Assembly: GCF_002994745.2 (NCBI RefSeq)
Contig: NC_037093.1
Location: 10,458,400-10,522,399 of the forward strand
Direction: 5' to 3'
Source of the DNA: Rosa chinensis
Lineage: Eukaryota; Streptophyta; Magnoliopsida; Rosales; Rosaceae
DNA: 64,000 nucleotides
Positions 56,951-64,000 of this stretch are shown here, piece after piece. The notes beneath the pieces were generated by a model, which was given only the letters and a program-made list of their open reading frames with translations, did not search any database and was not told the DNA's origin. The first letter of the stretch is position 1. Each line of letters opens with the position of its first letter. A program made the translations under genes and the position numbers.

Positions 56951-58714
56951 GGGTGGTGTTGGTGTACCTTGAATTGTTCCATCTTACCGTCTCGGTATAA
57001 AGTCTCAATGGTTGTTTTGAGGGCGTTGCAATTGTTGGTGTTGTGGCTGCTGTCCTCATGATATTTGCACCACTTGCCAGTGTTTCTGGGTTTTCCCACC
57101 CTTGGGTATTTTCTTGGGGGTGGTGGCGGGACCTGGTCCTTGCACTGATCGTATATTTCCTCGTATGAGGCAGTGAGGACTGTAAACACTGCGTACCGCT
57201 GGGATGACTCCGTCTGTTTATTACAGTTATCCCCATGAAATGAGCGGCTGCCCTAATTGTAATGTTGGTCCTTCTGCTGCTTGCTCTAGTGGTTTCCCTG
57301 TTGCCATTATCTCTTTTTATCAGTTGGTGGTGCAGCAGAGGTTTTACTAGAGGTTTCCTGATGGCTGGCGGAGGGTTGGGTGGACTTTGCAAGCGTTGGT
57401 GGTGGTGGGGGGGGGGGTTCTCCATATGTGATGAATTCTGCCTATGCGTGGATGACAGCCTCGCTCATGACATGGTCGTAAGCGGCGTTTGGATGATTAT
57501 AATTGAGGTGATAGAGGAATGGCCCCTTGAGGAGTCCCTGCTTGAAAGCTGCCAGCGCCATTGTCTTATCAAGATCGCGGCATTGGGACTTTGCCACTCG
57601 CCACCTGGTGACGAACGCCATCAATGTTTCCTCCCCCCCCTGCTTGAGGTTGAATAGCTGAGTTGTACTGCGGTGTCCAACCGCCAACAGGATGAACCAA
57701 GAAAGGAAAGCATTTGATAGTGCATGGAATGAGTCAATGGACCCTGGCGGACACTCAAAAAACCAACTCATTGCCTCACTATCCAGCGTTTCGCTGAACA
57801 AGTGGCAGAGGGTGGCGTCATTGAACCCTTTGTTATTGGTGACTTTTTTGAAGATGTCCATATGGACAAAGGGGTCAGCCATACCGCTGTATTGTGACAT
57901 CTTTGGTGTCTTTGCTTGCGCTGGGCGGATGGCATACAGGATCCTGGCGGTGAACGGTCCTGGTCTGGACGCAAAGAGTGGATTTGGTATTGGCGCTGGG
58001 GCGCCTGCCTCAGCTCGGATTAGCCTTTGCTCTAGTTGTTGCATCCGCTCTAGTATTAGGGCGGTTGTGTCTCCATAGGGTCCCGCCTGGGTGTTCTGCT
58101 GAACCAGCTCTAGCCTTGGGGCAGGTATATTACCCTCGGTTCTAGCCCTGCTTATCGAGCAGTTGTGACTCCGCCTCCTGTTCCAACATTAGTCGGGGCG
58201 GAGGTGGTAGTCCCATTCCCCGTAGCTCTGGTGGGTTCAGCGGTACTTGCATCTATATGATTGGTCCGGGTACCAACCCGCCGGTGTTGGGCTGACTGCG
58301 CCTGGTGCTCCGTGATTGTTCGCTTTGTGCTGGGTTGACTCTTACCTCCAGCCCCCTCTTAAGCTCGTCAAATCTTGACATCAGTGTGGCCACCTGCTTT
58401 TGGGCCTCAGCGTTTTCTCTGCGCTCCTGCTCGCGTTCTCTATTTGCTTTGTGAAGGTCCGCTAGTGCTAGCTCATACATAGCGGTGAGGTCCTGCACCA
58501 GAGGGCGGCTGCCGCTAGGTTGAGCCTCCGCTGTAGTTTGGGTTGGTGGGATCTGGGAACTAGCCAGGGGTTCCCCGCTGGGGTTGATCGACGTGCTGAA
58601 TAGTGCACGGTTAACGTTAACTGCTGGATTGACGTTGATCATTTGGTTGGTGGGATGGGGGCTGGCAGACTGATCCGCCTGCTCCTCAGCGTTTCCCCCG
58701 CTACTGTTAGTCAT
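56951..58714 (-). pseudogene. Tat-type gag, broken
   Basis: Starts at the minus-strand ATG at 58714 (MTNSSGGNAEEQ), which I prefer because no ATG lies further upstream. An N-terminal part with a short coiled coil (LHKANREREQERRENAEAQK) ends at a stop at 58253. The capsid domain is at 57442-58044 (DPFVHMDIFKKVTNNKGFN, then EAMSWFFECPPGSIDSFHAL). A zinc-binding motif CKYHEDSSHNTNNC (CX2HX4HX4C) is at 56947-57189. Several stops and frame changes lie between these pieces. Confidence 0.85.
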
Positions 58715-58744
58715 GGTGGATGTGGTGGGATGGCCTTTGTTCAA

Positions 58745-58766
58745 GGATTCCCACAAACGGCGCCAA
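58745..58766 (-). promoter_or_regulatory. Primer-binding site of the Tat-type element
   Basis: Minus strand TTGGCGCCGTTTGTGGGAAT directly after the 5' LTR. This is the form common in plant Ty3-gypsy elements; I do not assign the tRNA. Confidence 0.75.
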
Positions 58767-59272
58767 TGTTAATATTTAAAGTCCAGCGGTAGCTAAACCC
58801 TTGTTAATGCTGGTCTGATGAGTGGACCGTTACCTATGATATTCTCAGAGCTTCCGCTACCTGTCAAATGAAATACAAAGGGCGTCGAAGGGAGACCGCG
58901 TTAGGCGGTCTTCTCTTCTCCGATGCCTAAGTTAGTCAATGTATTTATGTTAACAAAGTAACAGTAGGTAAGTATTGGAATGCATAATTAATGAAGAGAG
59001 AGGAGAGAACCTTTTATAGGTGAGGAGGGAACTGATCTTCTCCATGTTTTCGATGTGGGACTGATGTGCTTCAGTCCCCAGCTTCTAGAGCTTCTGATGC
59101 TGTCTTGGCGCGGCGCGTCAGCGGTGATCTGGGGGGGAGCCGGGGCTCAGGCGGTAACCTGCTTGGCTGTGTTCCCGTAGGTCACTCCTTTGGCGGGAGT
59201 CGGTACCGCTGGGGGTAGCATGAGCGTGGCTCATTATAGCTAATTATGCTTGCAAATGCCTATGTAAGTACA
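58767..59272 (-). repeat. Tat-type element 5' LTR
   Basis: 506 bp, TGTTAATA...AAGTACA on the plus strand. The minus-strand TATA box TATAAAAG at 59011-59018 fits a promoter for gag-pol. Confidence 0.93.
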
Positions 59273-59599
59273 GTTTTAAAGATTAAAGTTCTTGCATTCT
59301 TGTCTTTTAAATTCCTTTATTTTCTTCTGGATTTTCAATATACGAACATGGGTTCGATTATTTAATAAAGTGGAATTGTGGGGATTCACGCTTAACGAAC
59401 TAAGAGTGTTCATAATGCTCGGACTAAGAGCGTCCGTAAGCATCAAATTGTGACCATATTAAAACATTATTGTTTGGTCTAATCCAAAAGAGATTCTTGG
59501 AAATTGTTTTCTTGGTAGCATAGCTCGGAAATCTTATTATTTTAGTTTTCGTGGAAGTTTAGCTCCGAAACTAATATATCTTCTCTTCTTATTTTCAGG
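59273..59599 (+). other. Copia 5' leader (presumed)
   Basis: Sequence resuming after the Tat-type insertion (TSD at 59273-59277), leading into copia gag. It ends TATTTTCAGG|ATG, which looks like a splice acceptor just before the start codon. No LTR or tRNA-Met-type primer site was recognised, so the copia 5' LTR may lie left of 44734 or be lost. Confidence 0.5.
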
Positions 59600-60691
59600 A
59601 TGTCGAATGAACCTAGACTCGACTTTCCCATGCTTGACTCAACAGGCTCGGATTACCACAGTTGGGTAACCGATGTTGAGAACCACCTCACTTAAAAGGG
59701 AATATTACCCATAATCCAGGCACCTAACCCGGATCGTCTGTTCGTGCCAACACCTACAAAGCATGCCCAAGTAGTTATCTTGATGCGACGCCATATGGAC
59801 AAGGCACTCATATTGGAGTATATGTCGATCAAGGATGCAAGAGAGCTATGGGTAGTGCTAGAAGAGCGCTTTGGCAATGTCCAAAATTCCCTCCTCCCTG
59901 ACTTGAAGGTTCAATAGAACAATCTGCGCTTTGCTGATTTCAAGTCTATTGCTGAATATAATTCAGAATCTCTTCGCCTACAGTCCATGTTGAGGTTTTG
60001 TGGACAACCTGTCACAGAGCAAGAGCTAATTGAGAAAACTCTCTCCACCTTCCCCGTTTCAACCATTGTGGTATCAAAGCAATACCGCACTGAAGTCAAT
60101 GTTGGGCGGATCACGAGGTTTCATCAGCTTATTAATCTCATATCTGTAGTTGAGAAACATGATAACATACTCGTGAGGAATTATAATTCAAGGCCTATTG
60201 GAACTAAAAGCGTTCATGAGGCGAATTATAATGCACCCAAAAGAGGGCGCAAGGATCGGAACCCTAAGAATAAGGGATATGAGGGACGTATGGGTCCATA
60301 TAACCGCCCTAACAAGGAAGGAAACCGCAGGTTTGGTGCGGATACACGTGGTGGCAATGCCACACGTGAGAGAGGTGGTCGTGGTATCCCTGGTTGTGGT
60401 GGTGGGGCCATGGCTAGTGGTGGAGGCGCCATGGCTCGTGGTGGTGGCACCAACCCTCCTAGGGAACGCCCACAACGTGCACCTCAATTAAAGGGAGGCA
60501 ACCACAATGACATGTGTCATCGATGTGGATCAAGCGAGCAACTAGCTTCAAGATACAGGGCATACAGGGACCTGAGGGAGCAAGAAGTGTACCTTGCAGA
60601 AGAAGAAGAAAATGGTGGAGACGTCCATCTCACCATAGAGGACTTCAAAGCTGACGATGAAGTGCACAAGGATGCCGCAGACTTTGATTAG
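59600..60691 (+). pseudogene. Ty1-copia gag, broken
   Basis: ATG at 59600 (MSNEPRLDFPMLDSTGSDYH). In-frame stops at 59693-59695 and 59915-59917 break it; the frame is otherwise continuous to 60691. The copia-type gag core is clear (LWVVLEERFGNVQ, then RLQSMLRFCGQPVTEQELIE). It is followed by a basic, Gly-rich stretch, and then a zinc knuckle reduced to its first half (CHRCG), apparently by a small deletion. The frame ends in an acidic tail (EEEENGGDVHLTIEDFKADD). Confidence 0.88.
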
Positions 60692-61055
60692 CTTAGTCCT
60701 TTTATTTTTCAAGAATTTTTGTAATGGCAATATGCCTTAGTCAATAAATGACAATTGTATTAAACTCTTTCTTATGTGGTGCACCCAATGAAATATGATG
60801 TCTAGGAAAGTCATTGAGATTAATGGTACTTAAGAGAGCCTCGCTCCACCAACATCTCTCTCTACTTTCCTGGTCATATTTGATTGAAGTTACCAAACGG
60901 ATAGAGTGACTACAATGTGTCTTAGTTTGATTTTATTTTGGATTAGACTTTTTGGGACCTTTGATGTAATCATTGTCTATCTTTATTAATAAAGTATCGT
61001 ATTATTATTCGATGTCATGGACATATTTTAATTCCGAACTTTATTATTTTTCAGT
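60692..61055 (+). other. Probable intron between copia gag and pol
   Basis: A 364-bp non-coding stretch starting after the gag stop and ending TTATTATTTTTCAG|T just before the protease ATG at 61056. An AG acceptor preceded by a T-rich tract and AATAAA-like signals (about 60742, 60990) suit the known Ty1/copia strategy of making a short gag mRNA by splicing and early polyadenylation. The donor is not identified. Confidence 0.5.
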
Positions 61056-61931
61056 ATGTTTCCTGGAGAGTTGGAATGCCTTGTTGATAGTGACACCACA
61101 CATACTATATTGCGACATAGGCAACTATTTCTATGGATGACGTCTACTCGATCTTCTGTGACTACGATGGTTGGACCATCACAATTGATTCATGGTCGAG
61201 GACTAGCTCAATTTATGTTGCCAAATAGCACAAGTATTAATGTCACCGAAGCTCTATATGCTCCTAGGGCTGGAAGGACCCTATTGAGTTTTAAAGATAT
61301 AAAAGCCAATAGTTTTCATGTGGAAACACATTGTGAGAATGGGAAAGAGTTCCTTTGCATCACCTATAATGACTGCAGACATAAATGAGTATTATAGAAA
61401 CTTATGTGTCGATCTAGTGGGTTGTATGCAACCACTATTCGAATTATTGAATCCAACCATGTCATGAGAAATGACTTATGGGATTATGACACATATAGGC
61501 TTTGGCATGACCGTTTGTGACACCCAGGTCGTGATATGATGATCCGTATATTAAAGGCTTTACACGGACATCCATTTTTCAAAACGAAAAGAAGTCAGAA
61601 CCAAAATTCGATCCAAGGTAGGGCTGGCGCCGCCTAACCCCTGCGACCCAAAAGTGGTATTAACGCCACCAATACCTTAGTTCATTTTTCTACTTCTAAA
61701 GTTAATTGTGACTTCGTGGCTCAACTGGATACTTCCCCGGTTGCTTCTAAAGCCCATCTTTCGTTTTACAAAGCCTGCTCTTTAGCAAAATTAGGATCGA
61801 GACCATCCTATGCAAAGGACACTAAAGAAAATATTCCATTCTTACAAAGAATCCAAGGTGATATTTGTGGACCTATTCAACCAACTTGCGGACCATTTAG
61901 ATATTTTATGGTGTTGGTTGATGCATCGACA
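61056..61931 (+). pseudogene. Ty1-copia protease and integrase N-terminus, broken
   Basis: 61056-61388 encodes protease (MFPGELECLVDSDTTHTILR); the active-site DSG reads DSD. A gag-pre-integrase segment follows (LWHDRL, then a TGA, then HPGRDMMIRIL, about 61498-61545), with more stops. 61716-61931 continues into integrase (LSFYKACSLAKLGSRPSYA; the usual first Cys of the zinc site is Tyr), ending at TGA 61932-61934. Inactive. Confidence 0.82.
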
Positions 61932-61934
61932 TGA

Positions 61935-63109
61935 TGGTCACATGTCATGCTATTGTCCACAAGAAATGCTGCATTTGCTAAACTCCTAGCACAAATCATT
62001 AAATTAAGGGCTCACCACCCTGATCATCGCATTAAGTCAATTCGTCTTGAAAATGCTGGAGAGTTTACATCAAAAACATTTGATGACTATTGCATGTCCA
62101 TTGGGATTGAGGTTGAACACCCTGTTCCTCATGTTCACAGCCAAAATAGTCTAGCAGAAGCTGCCATTAAAAGACTTCAAATGGTCGCTAGAGCATTGGT
62201 TATGCGCACCAATCTCTCTGTTTCTGCTTGGGGCTATGCAATATTGCATGCAACTGTGCTCATTCGTCTGAGGCCTACTGCCACTCAACCCTTTTCTGCG
62301 TCCAAGATGGTTACTGGATATGAGCCTGATGTCTCACATTTAAGCATATTTGGGTGTACAGTTTATGTGCCTATTGCGCTGCCACAGCGCACCAAAATGG
62401 GTCCTCAAAGACGATTAGGCATTTATGTTGGATATGACTCTCCAACCATTATCCGCTACTTAGAACCCTTGACAGGCGATCTATTTACAGCTAGATTTGC
62501 GGATTATCACTTTGATGAGACAGTTTTCCCGTCGTTAGGGAGAGATAGGAAAAATAATGTTCAACAGGAACGACATGAATTGTCGTGGTCTGTCCCCACT
62601 TTGTCTCATCTTGATCCCCAAACCTCACAGTCCGAAATTGAAGTGCAGAGAATTCTAGATCTTCAGAACGTAGCAGACTCTATGCCTGATGCATTTTCTG
62701 ATATCGCTAAAGTGACAAGATCACATATACCTGCTGCAAACGTGCCTACAAGGATTGATGTCCCTAAAAATCATGGACATGGTGCCACCCCTAGGGGTAT
62801 TGGACATGGCACCGCCACCACTAATAGTGATGGCAATGTGGCTTTGTATCTAACAACCCCAAGTATAAAGCCTGTTGGCCATAAATGGGTCTTTGTTAGA
62901 AAGCTTAATGAGAAAAATAAGGTTGTTAGATACAAAGCCCTCCTTATGGCTCAAGGTTTCTCACAACGCCCTGGAATCGACTACGAGGAGACATATTCTC
63001 CCGTAATGGACGTTATAACGTTTCGCTACCTTGTCAGTTTGGTAGTTTCCGAAAAATTTGACATGCAGCTTATGGATGTGGTTACAGCATATCTCTATGG
63101 GGATTTAGA

Positions 63110-63157
<48 letters not shown>

Positions 63158-64000
63158 GGTTCCAGATGGACTTCAATTACCCAAGTCAAGTGGCTTTAAA
63201 CCACGGAGCGCGTTTTCAATAAGATTGAGACGCTCACTATATGGATTGAAACAATCAGGACGGATGTGGTATAACCGTCTAAGTGACTACTTGATTGGTA
63301 AGGGATATGTCAACAATGAAATATGCCCATGCGTATTTATAAAGAGGACAAGTTCCGGATTTGCAATTGTAGCAATTTACGTAGATGACATGAACCTAAT
63401 TGGAACTCTAGATGAGTTAAAGGAAAGAGCTAAGTACTTGAAATTCCAATTTGAGATGAAAGATCTTGGGAAAACACAATTTTGCCTCGGACTAGAACTC
63501 GAGCACCGTAGTGATGGGATTATGATCCATCAATCAGCATATTCTCAAAAATTATTAAGGTGCTTTAATGAAGATAAAGCAAAGCCTGTGAGTACTCCCA
63601 TGATCGGTCGTAGTCTTGAGCCTGAAAAAGATCCGTTTCGTCCAAGGGATGAGGACGAAGACTTATTAGACCCTGAAGTGCCCTATCTAAGTGCAATAGG
63701 CGCATTATTGTACTTAGCTCAATTCACAAGACCGGACATCTCATTCACAGTGAACTTGTTAGCTCGACACAGTTCTGTGCCAACACGCCACCATTGGATT
63801 GGCATAAAGACAATCTTTCGATACTTGAGAGGTACGATTGATATGGGTTTGTTCTATCCCTACAGAGAGAAAAGAAATAATGGAAGTGTGGGATCGGACT
63901 CCACAAGGCAAAACACCACCTTCCGTGCTCCTCCTCCCTTCCATCAAAATGACAACGATGTCTTGATGGGTTTTGCTGATGCAGGGTATCTCTCTGACCC
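61935..64000 (+). CDS. Ty1-copia integrase core and reverse transcriptase, open to the window edge
   Basis: The same frame reopens after the TGA and stays open for 688 codons to the end of the window. It begins in the integrase core (IRLENAGEFTSKTFDDYC, then HSQNSLAEAAIKRLQM). Sequence between integrase and reverse transcriptase (about 62560-62860) is shorter than usual, suggesting an internal deletion. Reverse transcriptase follows: HKWVFVRKLNEKNKVVRYKA, SLYGLKQSGRMWYNRL, the active-site box YVDDMNLIG and CLGLELEHRSDG. RNase H begins near MGFADAGYLSD at the very end. A 21-unit AT run lies inside reverse transcriptase in frame. The 3' LTR is beyond the window. Not functional as a whole given the upstream stops. 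Confidence 0.85.
63113..63154 (+). repeat. In-frame (AT)21 run in reverse transcriptase
   Basis: Twenty-one AT units between GATTC and GAAGG, encoding a Tyr-Ile repeat of 13 residues before Met. The length keeps the frame. Confidence 0.92.

Larger units (their letters stand above)
44734..59272 (-). mobile_element. Tat-type Ty3-gypsy LTR retrotransposon, decayed
   Basis: Full-length element on the minus strand, 14,539 bp including a 2.8-kb solo LTR inserted in it. LTRs lie at 44734-45238 and 58767-59272, both TG...CA on the plus strand, with TSD GTTTT at 44729-44733 and 59273-59277. The Tat lineage follows from the YVDDMLVKS reverse transcriptase box, a second RNase H domain before integrase, and an antisense accessory gene between integrase and the 3' LTR. 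The LTRs differ at perhaps 15-25 positions by eye, so it is much older than the Athila copy, and its coding region has many frameshifts and stops. Confidence 0.93.

Overview
This is plant nuclear DNA, almost certainly from a eudicot. Rosaceae is my best guess, from the look of the Ty1-copia gag, the short F-box relic and the NB-LRR gene, but I cannot confirm it without a search. Only one host gene looks intact: a single-exon CC-NB-ARC-LRR immune receptor at 5046-7682 (+). A broken F-box-like gene lies at 38384-38929. Nearly everything else is transposable elements, many nested, and several can be bounded to the base by target-site duplications (TSDs).

Layout. 1-5045: a long GA microsatellite inside a local duplication; a LINE-like insertion (1620-3120, 15-bp TSD) carrying a foldback element; and a PIF/Harbinger-like element (3566-4345). 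5046-8307: the receptor gene and its 3' flank. 8308-10460: a 77-bp tandem duplication whose second copy is split by a 1,999-bp non-autonomous Helitron. 11139-12348: a small Mutator-like element. 12710-35002: the minus-strand remains of an autonomous Helitron (Rep + Pif1-like helicase). It was split first by a 2,762-bp solo LTR (16339-19100) and by a LINE-like element (20263-34539). The LINE-like element was in turn split by a very young Athila-type Ty3-gypsy element (21040-34086, LTRs 2,099 bp each).

35107-44733: a LINE 3' fragment, a 951-bp terminal-inverted-repeat element packed with GGATACG motifs, a Helitron end, the F-box relic with a copied fragment and a perfect 51-bp palindrome next to it, and an autonomous-type but decayed Mutator-like (MULE) element full of small G-loop hairpins. 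44734-59272: a complete but decayed Tat-type Ty3-gypsy element on the minus strand (TSD GTTTT). It carries an antisense accessory gene with phase-consistent introns, a ~60-bp minisatellite, and a second copy of the solo LTR (45991-48806). 59600-64000: a decayed Ty1-copia element with gag and pol separated by a probable intron, running off the window.

Most unusual signal. Both solo LTRs hold an array of ten short hairpins. All have a near-constant 13-nt loop (consensus TTGGCAGTCCCTT), but each has its own stem sequence, and the two arms of each stem tend to match each other (18138-18449 and 47841-48152). This looks like selected or mechanistically generated structure, and I do not know a described counterpart. 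All coordinates, identities and motif calls were read by eye, and no searches were run.
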